Below, in pieces: positions 15,953-25,017 of a stretch of DNA of 64,000 nucleotides (its first letter is position 1; the number at the start of each line of letters is the position of its first letter). The notes beneath the pieces are model-generated. The model did not search any database. It was not told the DNA's origin and was given only the letters and a program-made list of their open reading frames with translations. The stretch spans positions 1 through 64,000 of the forward strand of contig JBOFFC010000104.1 in the NCBI GenBank assembly GCA_051648405.1. The letters run 5' to 3'. Made by a program: the position numbers and the translations under genes. Source of the stretch: JBOFFC01 sp051648405 (GTDB lineage Bacteria > Planctomycetota > Planctomycetia > Pirellulales > Lacipirellulaceae).

Positions 15953-16741
15953 ATGCCGCAGCTCACCGTCCCGCAGTTCGCGGCCCACAAGGCCCAGGGA
16001 AAGAAACTCACGGTCCTGACGGCGTACGACTACACGACGGCCCGGCTGGTTGATGCGTGCGCCGTCGAGGGGATTCTGGTGGGGGACAGCCTGTCGATGG
16101 TCGTCCAGGGGCACGGCAACACGCTCCCCGTTTCGCTCGACGAGATGATCTACCACGCCGAGATGGTCGGCCGAGCGGTCGAGCACGCGCTGGTGATCGT
16201 CGACCTGCCGTTCCCGAGCTACCACCTGGGGTCGCACAAGGCGATCGAGAACGCCGGGCGAATCCTCAAGGAGACGCGCTGCCAAGCCGTGAAGCTCGAA
16301 GGGGGGGTCGATCAGGCCGACACGATCAAGGCCTTGGTGGCGGCGGGGATCCCCGTCATGGCGCACGTCGGCCTGCGCCCGCAGAGCGTCCACCAGCTCG
16401 GGGGTTACCGCGTGCAGCGCGACCGCAAGCAACTGCTGGCCGACGCCGCCGCTGCCGAGCGCGCGGGGGCGTTCGCGGTGGTGCTCGAGTGCATTCCCAG
16501 CGAGATCGCCGCCGACATCACGAAGCGGGCGAGCGTGCCGACGATCGGCATCGGCGCGGGCCCGTCGTGCGACGGTCAGGTGCTGGTCGTCAACGACGTG
16601 CTGGGGATCACCAGCGGCTACGTGCCGCGATTCGTGAAGGCGTACGCCGAAGTCGGCGAGGAGACGAAGCGCGCGGTGACCTCGTTCCGCGACGAGGTCC
16701 GCGGCGGCCAGTTCCCCGCCAAGGAACACGGCTACGAGTGA
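15953..16741 (+). CDS. panB: 3-methyl-2-oxobutanoate hydroxymethyltransferase (ketopantoate hydroxymethyltransferase)
   Basis: 262 residues, the usual PanB length. It adds a hydroxymethyl group from methylene-tetrahydrofolate to 2-oxoisovalerate, the first committed step to pantothenate and coenzyme A. Family blocks are all present: LTAYDYTTARLVD, GILVGDSLSMVVQGHGNTLP, VDLPFPSYHLG, AVKLEGG, PVMAHVGLRPQSV, and IGIGAGPSCDGQVLV. The ATG at 15953 fits the family start; an open frame from 15683 crosses the MITE element. No panC or panD neighbours. A tandem repeat follows its stop. Confidence 0.95.
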   Translation: MPQLTVPQFAAHKAQGKKLTVLTAYDYTTARLVDACAVEGILVGDSLSMVVQGHGNTLPVSLDEMIYHAEMVGRAVEHALVIVDLPFPSYHLGSHKAIENAGRILKETRCQAVKLEGGVDQADTIKALVAAGIPVMAHVGLRPQSVHQLGGYRVQRDRKQLLADAAAAERAGAFAVVLECIPSEIAADITKRASVPTIGIGAGPSCDGQVLVVNDVLGITSGYVPRFVKAYAEVGEETKRAVTSFRDEVRGGQFPAKEHGYE

Positions 16742-16768
16742 CGGCCGCCCCAGCCGAGCGACCCCGTC

Positions 16769-16890
16769 GAGCGGCTCAGCCGAGGAGCTCAGCCGAGCGG
16801 CTCAGCCGAGGAGCTCAGTCGAGCGGCTCAGCCGAGGAGCTCAGCCGAGCGGCTCAGCCGAGGAGCTCAGTCGAGCGGCTCAGTCGAGGA
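16769..16890. repeat. tandem repeat, 26-bp unit made of two 13-bp halves
   Basis: About 4.7 copies of a 26-bp unit (GAGCGGCTCAGCC then GAGGAGCTCAGYC), i.e. ~9 copies of a 13-bp half-unit. The last C of alternate units varies C/T. It fills the space between convergent panB and the PIN toxin gene and runs over the toxin's stop codon (16880-16882). Copy number is likely to vary between strains. Confidence 0.9.
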
Positions 16891-17311
16891 GCAGCGTCTC
16901 GAAGCCCGCTTGGCGAAAGTGGGCGTCGGCCGCGAGCGCTGAGGCCATCCCGCGCTCACGCATGACGACGAAGCTGAAGCAGTCGGTGAAGCTCCATGCC
17001 TTGTCGCCGTGACGGTGGAAGAAGCCCGCGACCTCCGAGAACCGCTCGGGCGTCATCCAGACGACGGCGATGTCTTCCGATGCAAAGACTTTGGCGAAAA
17101 GCCGAGCAACAACGTGCGTTCGCCTACGAGCGCGAAGCAGCGTCGCGGTTTCCTCCAGGACATAGTCTGTCGTCACGTAACGGACTCCCCGTTGTCGGAG
17201 CTCGGCGACCGTAGCCAGCGCAGCCCGATGGAATTGGTCGTTAGGATCGACCGACGCGACGAACCAGCCGGTGTCGATGAAGACCGTTTCACGTCGCGTC
17301 GCCGTAACCAT
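16880..17311 (-). CDS. PIN-domain toxin (VapC-like ribonuclease)
   Basis: 143 residues with a PIN nuclease fold. Acidic metal-binding residues are visible: D13 (VFIDTGW), E53/E54 (YVLEETATLL), D110 (SFTDCFSF) and D129 (AADAHFRQ). VapC-type toxins cut tRNA or rRNA when not held by their antitoxin. The gene starts inside the 3' end of a Phd-like antitoxin gene (23-bp overlap). Its 3' end runs into a 26-bp tandem repeat, so its last codons could change with repeat number. It is similar in outline to the second PIN toxin at 62890-63285, including the ending HFRQ-GF. Confidence 0.88.
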   Translation of the reverse strand: MVTATRRETVFIDTGWFVASVDPNDQFHRAALATVAELRQRGVRYVTTDYVLEETATLLRARRRTHVVARLFAKVFASEDIAVVWMTPERFSEVAGFFHRHGDKAWSFTDCFSFVVMRERGMASALAADAHFRQAGFETLLLD

Positions 17312-17570
17312 AAACGATCTTGTCGATGTCGTCGTGATTTAGAGGGGTCTCACCCGGTTGAGGGTCCCACAGTGCGGAGAGCTCGTGGATCGTATAGAGG
17401 GGGTCGGTCGCGTTGGTCGGTGCTTCGGTCGGCACAGTCGCTTCCTCTAGCGGGACTACGCGCATCAGCGGCCGCCCGTTGTCGGTCACGACAACCGGCT
17501 CGCCGTTGCGCGCGTGGGTCACGACCCCGTCGGGGTTGGCTTGGAACTCGGCGAGCGTGATGGTGAGCAT
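17289..17570 (-). CDS. Phd/YefM-like antitoxin
   Basis: 93 residues from the ATG at 17570. The N-terminal half (ITLAEFQANPDGVVTHARNG, then EPVVVTDNGRPLMRVVPL) is the Phd/YefM DNA-binding fold. The C-terminal half, ending TPLNHDDIDKIVYGYGDAT, would wrap the toxin. It overlaps the start of the PIN toxin by 23 bp, typical of a translationally coupled module that represses its own promoter. An upstream in-frame start at 17618 is less likely. Confidence 0.85.
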   Translation of the reverse strand: MLTITLAEFQANPDGVVTHARNGEPVVVTDNGRPLMRVVPLEEATVPTEAPTNATDPLYTIHELSALWDPQPGETPLNHDDIDKIVYGYGDAT

Positions 17571-17702
17571 AGCGGAGCCATCCGGCGGGACTGGGTCGGG
17601 ACCCCCGTAGAATACCACGCCGGGGACCGAGGTTCGCCCACCGTGCCACCTCGCGACGGAACCGTGTGCCGCTCGCGACGGAGCCCGCGGGCCGCTCGCG
17701 GC

Positions 17703-18125
17703 TTAGCGGTGCAACGAGCACGCCCCGTCGGCGCACTCCTCGCGTTTGCCGGCGATCAAGTAGCGATTCCGCGCGACGAGCCGGTAGACGGGCCGCGCCA
17801 CAAGCATTGCTCCGGGGATCGCAAACAGCCAGCGAAGCCACCACAGGCTCGGCAGCCGCACGGCGATTCGCCGCATTGCGTCGGCGCCCCAGTGTCGTGT
17901 CCCGGCGGGGTCGATCACGCACATCTCCTCGAGCAGCCGCTCGCGCGGGCAGTCGGGGTACTCGGCGGCGACCGCCGGGTCGTGGATCGAAAGGAACCCC
18001 AACCCCCCGCCGCCGCGGTCCCAGCGTGCGAGCCGTTCCATCCCGGCGCGGCAGAAGACACACCCCCCGTCGTAGAGGACGACATCGGCGCCGGTGAGCG
18101 CTTCGGGGCTTGGGAGCGGGGCCAC
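17703..18125 (-). CDS. DCC-family thiol-disulfide oxidoreductase-like protein (DUF393)
   Basis: 140 residues with the signature YDGGCVFC (18-25), the DxxCxxC motif that names the DCC family, in a thioredoxin-like fold. The central part has FLSIHDPAVAAEYP, then a helical segment (LWWLRWLFAIPGAMLVARPV). A C-terminal Cys pair (ECADGAC) is unusual but seen in some relatives. The physiological role of the family is poorly known; a redox function is inferred. It is separated from the antitoxin by ~130 bp. Confidence 0.88.
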   Translation of the reverse strand: MAPLPSPEALTGADVVLYDGGCVFCRAGMERLARWDRGGGGLGFLSIHDPAVAAEYPDCPRERLLEEMCVIDPAGTRHWGADAMRRIAVRLPSLWWLRWLFAIPGAMLVARPVYRLVARNRYLIAGKREECADGACSLHR

Positions 18126-18313
18126 TGTGTCGTAGTTGTCCTTTGGGTCGTCGTTGTCCGTAGAGCGGCGTGGACTGTGTTGAGAGGGCTTCCCTGAAAG
18201 GGAACCGCGCGCCCCCCTAATCGTACACCTCGGGGGCGACGCGTGACCGCTTCAGACGCTGCTATAGTGGGGCGCAGGCCGAGTGGTTCTTCCGAATAGG
18301 CGGGGGGCAAGCG

Positions 18314-19972
18314 ATGGACGAGGTCCTGACGAAGGTCGAGGCGGCCCGCTGGCGGCTGGGGCTGGAGCTCTGGCTCCGCCGGGCGCTGGGGGCCCTGGCG
18401 GTTGGCCTGGTGGTCGCCGCCGTTGCGATCGCCTTGCCGAAGGTCGTTCCTATCGACGGCCTGCCGGCGTGGTGGACAGCCGCCTGGGCCGGCGCCGGCG
18501 TCGCCCTGCCGCTCGTCGTGGCGAGCGTCTGGACCGGCCTGCGGCGGCCCGGCCGGGTCGAGGCGGCGATCGAGATCGACCAGCGGTTCGCCCTGCGCGA
18601 GCGGCTCGCCAGCAGCCTACTGCTCGACGACCAAAACCGAGACACCCCGGCCGGCGCCGCGCTGCTGGGGGACGCCGAGCGTGCGGCCCGGAAGATCGAC
18701 GTCGGCGAGCGGTTCGGCGTGACGCTCGGCCGCCGTGCGTGGCTGCCGATCGCGCCCGCGATTGCCGCGCTCGCCCTCGCGTCGCTGGTGGGCAACCGTG
18801 TGGCGCAGAGCACTCCGACCGCGACCCCCACGGCGAAGACCGAGGCCGACGAAGCGACCAAAGCGCTCGAACGGGCCCGCAAGGTGCTCGCCAAGCGCCG
18901 CGAGGAGGCGGACAAGCGGAACATCGACGACGCAACCGAGCTGCTCAAGCAGGTCGAGCGAGGGACGAAGGAGGTCCAGAAGCTCGCCAAGCTCGACCGA
19001 GCCGAGGCCACTGTCAAGCTGAACGACCTGGCGAAGAAGCTCGCCGACCGCCGCGACCAGCTCGGGGGCGCCGACGCGCTGCGCAAGCAAATGAACGAGT
19101 CGAAGGACTTCGGTCGGGGCCCGGCCGAGAAGGCGGCCGACGCGATGAAGCGCGGTGACTGGAAGCAGGGGGCCGCTGAGCTCGCGAAACTACAGCAGAA
19201 GGTCGCCTCGGGCGACGCGACCCCCGACGACAAGAAGCGCCTCGCCGGGCAGTTACAAAAGATGCGCGACAAGCTGGCCGAAGCGGCCGACAAACACGTC
19301 GCCGCCCAGCGCGACCTGAAGCAGCAACTGGCCGACGCGCAACGAAAAGGGGACCTCGCTCAAGCGGCGAAGGTCCAACAGAAACTCGACAACCTCGCGC
19401 AGCAGGCGCCGGCGATGAACCAGCTCGGCCAGATGGCGGAGAAGATGGCCGCCGCGCAGAAGGCGCTCGAGAAGGGGGACGCCAAGCAGGCGGCCCAGGA
19501 GATGGCGAAGCTCGGTGAGAACCTCGACGACCTGGCCGCTCAAGCCGCCGAGATGGAGATGCTCGACGAGGCGATGACCAACCTCGAAGCGTGCAAGAAC
19601 GGCATGTGTGAAAACCCCGGAGAGGGGGACGCCGCGCTCGCGCAGAACGGCGGCAAGCCGGGCGACCAGGGGGGGAGGCCCTCGAGCAACTGGGGCTACG
19701 GCCGCGGCCCGCGCGACGGCCGCGACCCGGGGGACCAGAAGGACCCGCGGTACCGCGACTCGAGTGTTAAGCAAAAGGTCGAGAAGGGCGCCAGCACGTT
19801 CGCGGGGCTCGTCGATGGGCCGAGCATTAAGGGGGACGTGTCAGAGGGGATCAAGACCGAGCTGAACGCCGAGAACGTCGCCCCCGCCGACCCGCTCACG
19901 AGCGAACGCCTGCCGCGCTCGCGCCGCGAGCACGCCGAGGAGTACTTCCGCAAGTTGCGCGACGAGCTCTAG
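18314..19972 (+). CDS. membrane-anchored coiled-coil protein of unknown function
   Basis: 552 residues. Three hydrophobic segments lie at ~26-46, ~50-72 and ~144-165. A very long Ala/Lys/Glu/Gln-rich region (~170-425) is predicted coiled coil (QQLADAQRKGDLAQAAKVQQ and similar), and a Gly/Asp/Arg-rich low-complexity stretch follows (SSNWGYGRGPRDGRDPGD). It ends with a basic helix (RRSREH-like, EEYFRKLRDEL). One CKNGMC pair precedes the low-complexity part. The layout resembles DUF4175-type proteins that sit beside MoxR/BatA-type genes, but none is adjacent here. Function unknown; the ATG at 18314 has a G-rich ribosome binding region. Confidence 0.8.
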   Translation: MDEVLTKVEAARWRLGLELWLRRALGALAVGLVVAAVAIALPKVVPIDGLPAWWTAAWAGAGVALPLVVASVWTGLRRPGRVEAAIEIDQRFALRERLASSLLLDDQNRDTPAGAALLGDAERAARKIDVGERFGVTLGRRAWLPIAPAIAALALASLVGNRVAQSTPTATPTAKTEADEATKALERARKVLAKRREEADKRNIDDATELLKQVERGTKEVQKLAKLDRAEATVKLNDLAKKLADRRDQLGGADALRKQMNESKDFGRGPAEKAADAMKRGDWKQGAAELAKLQQKVASGDATPDDKKRLAGQLQKMRDKLAEAADKHVAAQRDLKQQLADAQRKGDLAQAAKVQQKLDNLAQQAPAMNQLGQMAEKMAAAQKALEKGDAKQAAQEMAKLGENLDDLAAQAAEMEMLDEAMTNLEACKNGMCENPGEGDAALAQNGGKPGDQGGRPSSNWGYGRGPRDGRDPGDQKDPRYRDSSVKQKVEKGASTFAGLVDGPSIKGDVSEGIKTELNAENVAPADPLTSERLPRSRREHAEEYFRKLRDEL

Positions 19973-20127
19973 CCGGCGCAGCCCCGCCAGCGACTCTGAG
20001 CCGGGGGCGCGAGCCCCCGGAGTGTCCCGCCGCGCCGGTGGACGCTTTGGGGGCTCGCGGTGTACCTTGCTGGTCCGGCGGCCTGGGTCGTTCGGGCGGC
20101 TTTGGGAATCCTGGGAGGCGCTCTGTG

Positions 20128-22023
20128 ATGCTTGTCTGCACCCGCGTTGGACTGGTGGCCGTCGGGCTGTGGCTGGGGTCGCCGGTGTTGGCCCAGACGC
20201 CGACGCTCGCGGAATCGGTCGCCCCGGCGACCGAGTTCGGCAACCTCGCTGCGGAAGCGAAAGCAGCCTTCACACTGGTTACCCCCGACGAGCTCTCGGC
20301 TTCACGCCGGCGGCTAGCCGAGGCCGGCGTCGCGCTCGAGCGTCTCGTCGGCCCCGAGTCCCCCTCCGGCGCCGGGTGGCTCGACTACCTCGCTTGGGCG
20401 GGTGTCCAGAAGCAGTTCGCCGAGGGGTCGCCGGCCGACGTCGCCGCGCTGCGCGCCACCGAGCGCAAGCTGGCGTCGGGCGCCGCGGGGCTCGAGCGCC
20501 CGGAGTTCGGGCGCGTCGCCGAGGCGATCGAACAGTACGCGGCCCTCGCGTCGTTCGCCGCGGTGGCCGACCAACCAGCGGTGTTCGCGAACCAGGTCGA
20601 CGCATTGACCCGGCTGCTCGACGAGAAGTCGATGGACGACCCCCGCGCGAGCTACGAAGTCGAGCGTCGGCTCGAGCTGTTCGAGGGGATCGGGCGCGGC
20701 GACGCGCTCGTCGCCGCAGCACTTTCGGCGAACGACCAAGCGAACGTGCTCGTCGAGGTCTCGTCGTCGTTGTTGAGCGAAGTCGCGGCGCGCCCGGTGA
20801 ACGACTGCGGGCCGCTCGAGGACTGCATCCTCGGCACGCGGATCCGCGGCACGGGCGCCACGACGGGGAGCCTGACGCTGCGGACGCTCCCCTCGGCGAG
20901 CTACGCCCGGATCGAGTTCGCACTCACCGGCAACACGCGTTCCAGCACCGTCGGCGTGAACGGCCCGGTGTCGATCCGCAGCGCGGGGAACACGTCGTTT
21001 GTGGCCCGCAAGACCGTCGAGCTCGGGGACCGGTCGTTCCGCCTGTTGGGGGCCACGGCCTCGGCGACGACGCGCTCGCGAACGAAGGGGATCACGAAGA
21101 ACGGCGGCGGGCTGGGGAGTCGGCTCGTCGAGAAGATCGCGTCGAAGCGCGTCGCCCAGAGCCGCGCACAGGCCGACGCGATCGCCGGCGACCACGCCGA
21201 GGGCCGCGTCGCGGCGCGGCTCGACGAACAGCTCAACGAGCGGATCATCGACGGCCGGCGGCGCTACGACGCGCAGTTCACGCGGCCGTTGCGTCAGCGC
21301 CGGGCGACGCCGCGGTGGCTCGCGTACAGCTCGAGCGACTCGGCGGTGTTCGTCGAGGCCCTGCAGGCGCCGGCGTGGAGGCTGGGGGCGTCGGGGCCGG
21401 CCCCGGCCGCGAGCGCCGGCGACCTTTCGGCCCGCGTCCATCAGACCGGCGCGAACAACCTGCTGGCGGCTTACCTTGGGGGCGCAACGCTGTCGCGCGA
21501 CAAGGTCGAGGGCCCCACGAAGATCGACACGATCGCCCCGCCCTGGCTCGACAAGGCCCTCAAGCAGCCGCAGCCGACGCCCGCCGACGTCGAGTTCAAG
21601 CCGTGGTCCTTGCGGTTTCGCTCGGGCCGCCCCGTGTCGGTCGTGTTCGCCGACGGCGCGCTGCGGTTCACGGCCCACGTTGCGCGGATCACGTTTGGCG
21701 ACGAGTCGTTCGACGGCTGGGACCTCACCGCCGTGTTCAAGCCCGAGGTCCGCGACGGCCGCCGTGTGCTGGTGCGCCAGGGCCCGGTCGATCTGCTGCC
21801 GACCGGTTTCGACCCCGAAGCGGGGCGCGGCATCGCGAGCAAGCAGCTAGCCCTGCGAGCAAACCTCAACAAGGCGCTCAACGAGCCCGCCGACCGACTC
21901 CCCCAGGAGTTGCGGATCGACCCGGTGGACCTAACCGAGCGCGAGGGGCCGATCGAGTACCTGTCGATCGAGGAGATCGACTTCGACGGCGGTTGGGCCA
22001 ACGTGGCGTGGCGCGCCGACTGA
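20128..22023 (+). CDS. large secreted protein of unknown function
   Basis: 631 residues from the ATG at 20128, preceded by GGGAGGCG and followed by a clear signal peptide (VGLVAVGLWLGSPVLAQ). The N-terminal third is helical. The middle contains PVNDCGPLEDCILGTRIRG, probably a disulfide (the only Cys pair in the mature part), then beta-rich repeats (LTLRTLPSASYARIEFALTG). The C-terminal third is mixed and ends with EIDFDGGWANVAWRAD. I do not recognise a named domain. The context (a TolC-type lipoprotein next) gives only a weak link to the envelope. Confidence 0.8.
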   Translation: MLVCTRVGLVAVGLWLGSPVLAQTPTLAESVAPATEFGNLAAEAKAAFTLVTPDELSASRRRLAEAGVALERLVGPESPSGAGWLDYLAWAGVQKQFAEGSPADVAALRATERKLASGAAGLERPEFGRVAEAIEQYAALASFAAVADQPAVFANQVDALTRLLDEKSMDDPRASYEVERRLELFEGIGRGDALVAAALSANDQANVLVEVSSSLLSEVAARPVNDCGPLEDCILGTRIRGTGATTGSLTLRTLPSASYARIEFALTGNTRSSTVGVNGPVSIRSAGNTSFVARKTVELGDRSFRLLGATASATTRSRTKGITKNGGGLGSRLVEKIASKRVAQSRAQADAIAGDHAEGRVAARLDEQLNERIIDGRRRYDAQFTRPLRQRRATPRWLAYSSSDSAVFVEALQAPAWRLGASGPAPAASAGDLSARVHQTGANNLLAAYLGGATLSRDKVEGPTKIDTIAPPWLDKALKQPQPTPADVEFKPWSLRFRSGRPVSVVFADGALRFTAHVARITFGDESFDGWDLTAVFKPEVRDGRRVLVRQGPVDLLPTGFDPEAGRGIASKQLALRANLNKALNEPADRLPQELRIDPVDLTEREGPIEYLSIEEIDFDGGWANVAWRAD

Positions 22024-22434
22024 CGCGCTGAAGGACCGCGTATTTGGGCGGGTGGCTGGGGGCGAAGCCGTTCCTCGTTGCCCCCGGCGATGCTCGCGCG
22101 CGGACGCCGCGCCCATGCCCCGCTGGGGACGTCGCTTAGCTGCGTCCCCAGCCACTCGTCGAGCCTTCTTTCTGCGCGCATCGACAGCGGCGCCGGCGTC
22201 CGACTGTGCCGAATTGTCAAAGTCTGACGGTTGCGCCGTCGATACCACGTTTGCTGAGTTTCCCGTTTGCAGCGGCGTGCGCACGGTGTGCGAGCGTCGC
22301 AGGCGAGGGGAACTAGGCCCGGGGGGGCCTGCGCCTGGCGTGCTTGCGCGCGTCGAGGTCGCACGATCACACCCGTCTGCAACGCCGCACGAGCGGCCGC
22401 GCCGGCGGGCGAATCCTTCGCCTGGGACTCCGCC
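22024..22434. other. intergenic region with palindromes
   Basis: 411 bp between two plus-strand genes. It holds a perfect 10-bp-arm hairpin GCTGGGGACG/CGTCCCCAGC (22122-22131 with 22143-22152) and an outer GTGGCTGGGG/CCCCAGCCAC pairing. There is no T tract. No gene is seen; the frames running through it are GC-rich artefacts. Confidence 0.5.
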
Positions 22435-24825
22435 ATGGATCGGCAAACACGCGCCAACTGGTCGCTCGTGCTCGCGGCCGCGGTCTTTTCTTCGGGGTGC
22501 GCGCCGACGCAGCCGTTCTACTTCCTCGAAGACGGCGACCTGTCGCATTACGTCGATGTGGCGACGCAGATCGAGTACCCCGACGTCGAAGAGCCCTCGC
22601 TCGACGAGGTCACCGCCGCCGGGGCCCCGCTGACGCTCAAGAGCCCCACCGACTACCAGATGTGGGACCTGACGCTCGAAGAAGCGACGCGGATCACGCT
22701 CGCCAACAGCCAGGTCATGCGGCAGCTCGGCGGGCAGGTCCAGGAGAGCGCGCCGGAGACGATCTCGCGCAACCTGATCAACAGCGCCGCGGTCCAGACG
22801 ACCTACGACCCGGCGCTCGTCGAGAGCGCGACGGGGACCGCGATCGGCTCGCAATTCAACGGCACCGGCGTCGAGGCCGCGCTCTCGGAGTTCGACGCGC
22901 AGCTCGACTCGAGCGTCTCCTGGGGTCGCAGCGACCGGCCGCAGAACGTCTCGCCGGCGGTGGCCTTCTTCCAGCCCCGCGACCTGCAGCAAGACACGGG
23001 ATCGGGCGTTCTCGGCGTGTCGAAGACCGCAGCGCCGGGCACGCAGTTCGCGTTCCGCAACAACACGCAGTACGACTACAGCAACGCCGGCGGCCGTGCT
23101 GCCCCGAGCGGGTTCAACACCAACTTCGAGGCTTTCGTCAGCCAGCCTTTGTTGCAGGGCGCCGGGACGCAGTACAACCGCATCGCCGGCCCGCAGACGT
23201 TCGATGCGTACGCCCAAGGGGGTGTGAACCCGTTCGACGGCGTCGTGCTGTCGCGGATCCGCACCGACCAGTCGCTGGCCGACTTCGAGGGGGGCGTGCG
23301 CAACCTGATGCGCGATGTCGAGCAGGCCTACTGGACCCTCTACTTCGCCTACCGCGACCTCGAAGCCCGCAAGCTCGGGCGTGACAGCGCCCTGGAGACC
23401 TGGAAGAAGGTCGCCGCGCTGTACCGCGAGGGGGCCCGCGGCGGGTCGGCCGACCGCGAGGCGCAGTCCCGCTCGCAGTACTTTCAGTTCAAGGCGCAGG
23501 TTGAACAGGGGCTTACCTCGTTGTACGCGGCCGAGACGCGCCTGCGATACATCATGGGGCTGAGCATCTCCGACGGGCGCCTGATCCGCCCGGCCGACGA
23601 GCCGACCACCGCCCCGATGGCCTTCGACTGGGCGATGATCCACAGCGAGGCGATCGTCCGGCGCGTGGAGGTCCGCAAACAGAAGTGGGAGGTCAAGCGT
23701 CGCGAGCTCGAGCTGATCGCCGCCCGCAACCACTTGCTGCCGCGCTTGGACGCCTTCGGCACCTACCGCTGGCTCGGCGCCGGCGACCGCCTCTGGCAAG
23801 ACAACCCCGCGCTCGCCGCGGCGCCCTTCGACGACGGCACCGGCGCCTTCAACGTGCTGACCGACGGCCAGTACGAGGAGTGGGAGATGGGGGTCCGCCT
23901 GAACGTGCCGATCGGCTTCCGGCGCGAGCTCTCGACGGTCCGTCACCACCAGTTGCTGCTCGCCCGCGAACGGGCCCTGCTGCAGGACCTCGAGCTCGAA
24001 GTGTCGCACCAACTGGGGGACGCGATCCGCGACCTCGACCTGAACTACGGCCTGACCGAGTCGAACTTCAACCGCCGCGAAGCGGCCGAGCGGGAAGTCG
24101 AAGCGGTCCAGGCGCAGTACGACGCCAACCGCGTGACGCTCGACCTGCTGCTCGACGCGCAGCGCCGGCGGAGCGAAGCCGAGACGGCCTACTACCGTTC
24201 GCTGGTGGACTACAACCTGGCGATCGTCGATGTGCACTTCCGCAAGGAGTCGCTCCTCGACCACAACGGCGTTTTCTTGGCCGAGGGCCCGTGGCCCGGC
24301 AAGGCGTACTTCGACGCGATGCGTCGGGCCCGCGCCCGCGACGCGAGCAAGCAGATCAACTACGGCTACACGCGTCCCAACGTGATGAGCCGTGGGCCGC
24401 ACGCGCAGCGGATCGGGGCCTCGGCCTCGACGACCTCGCCGGGCGAGTTCCTTGTGCCGACCGAGGCGGTCCCGACCCCGGCGATGATTCAGCCAGGCGA
24501 GGTGATCCTCGAAGGAACCCCTGGGACGTTCCAAGGGGCGTCGGCGGAGGAAGCCTCGATGGGTGACTCGCCCCTAGCGGCCTCCGCCGGGCGGCCGCTT
24601 TTTGGGGCGCCCGGCAGGGTGCGCGGCGTAGGGAACGCGTCCACACAGCAGGTCGCGGCGCCTGGAGTCGTGATGGTTGGTTACGATGAGGCCGCGACAG
24701 CGCCGCGTGGCGGCCGCATCCAACGCGCCGCTGGCAACGCGCCCGTCGCCGATGGAAGTCAGACGCGTTACGCGGTTGGTGCGGCTGCTCGAGTCGCTCC
24801 GCAGCGGGGAGTCCATCAGCGCTGA
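22435..24825 (+). CDS. TolC-family outer-membrane efflux lipoprotein
   Basis: 796 residues from the ATG at 22435. A lipoprotein signal ends in VFSSGC (Cys22). The body has the two TolC-type repeats of long helices and beta strands: LTLEEATRITLANSQVMRQL, then EIESLLL-like and REAAEREVEAVQAQYDANRV with DLLLDAQRRRSEAETAYYRS. This would be the outer-membrane channel of a tripartite exporter, possibly serving the RND systems in the window. The length is large for the family because of a ~150-residue Gly/Ala/Pro-rich tail. The last ~75 bp overlap a helix-turn-helix frame (24752-24946) in another reading frame. Confidence 0.88.
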   Translation: MDRQTRANWSLVLAAAVFSSGCAPTQPFYFLEDGDLSHYVDVATQIEYPDVEEPSLDEVTAAGAPLTLKSPTDYQMWDLTLEEATRITLANSQVMRQLGGQVQESAPETISRNLINSAAVQTTYDPALVESATGTAIGSQFNGTGVEAALSEFDAQLDSSVSWGRSDRPQNVSPAVAFFQPRDLQQDTGSGVLGVSKTAAPGTQFAFRNNTQYDYSNAGGRAAPSGFNTNFEAFVSQPLLQGAGTQYNRIAGPQTFDAYAQGGVNPFDGVVLSRIRTDQSLADFEGGVRNLMRDVEQAYWTLYFAYRDLEARKLGRDSALETWKKVAALYREGARGGSADREAQSRSQYFQFKAQVEQGLTSLYAAETRLRYIMGLSISDGRLIRPADEPTTAPMAFDWAMIHSEAIVRRVEVRKQKWEVKRRELELIAARNHLLPRLDAFGTYRWLGAGDRLWQDNPALAAAPFDDGTGAFNVLTDGQYEEWEMGVRLNVPIGFRRELSTVRHHQLLLARERALLQDLELEVSHQLGDAIRDLDLNYGLTESNFNRREAAEREVEAVQAQYDANRVTLDLLLDAQRRRSEAETAYYRSLVDYNLAIVDVHFRKESLLDHNGVFLAEGPWPGKAYFDAMRRARARDASKQINYGYTRPNVMSRGPHAQRIGASASTTSPGEFLVPTEAVPTPAMIQPGEVILEGTPGTFQGASAEEASMGDSPLAASAGRPLFGAPGRVRGVGNASTQQVAAPGVVMVGYDEAATAPRGGRIQRAAGNAPVADGSQTRYAVGAAARVAPQRGVHQR

Positions 24826-24946
24826 GGCGCTGGCGGCCGCCGGCTGGGTCAGCCGGCGGACGGTGCTCCGCGACGTTGGGACGCTCTCGGCTGCGGTCCG
24901 GACCGCGGCGCGGATGCGATATTCGCTCGCCAGCTACATCGCGTGA
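24752..24946 (+). CDS. short DeoR/YafY-type helix-turn-helix protein, possibly a truncated remnant
   Basis: 64 residues: VRRVTRLVRLLESLRSGESI, then AEALAAAGWVSRRTVLRDVG, a winged-helix start like that of DeoR/YafY regulators. The usual continuation after the recognition helix is missing and it ends YSLASYIA. It overlaps the end of the TolC gene by 74 bp in the +1 frame. Either it is a real very small DNA-binding protein or the broken 5' piece of a longer regulator fused to the TolC tail. A longer in-frame start at 24677 exists. Confidence 0.5.
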   Translation: MEVRRVTRLVRLLESLRSGESISAEALAAAGWVSRRTVLRDVGTLSAAVRTAARMRYSLASYIA

Positions 24947-25017
24947 CGGGTTGCGGGTAGTCTGTCGCGGGTCCCGGCCTCGCTCCGCAATCGCGCCCCT
25001 GCTCACGCAGCTCTCCC

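Noticed and set aside
16769..16890. CRISPR-like array
   Set aside because: Units are directly tandem with no unique spacers; it is a simple 26-bp tandem repeat.
22435..24825. assignment of the TolC-type gene to the RND operon at 664-5926
   Set aside because: They are 17 kb apart and on opposite strands; functional pairing is possible but not shown.
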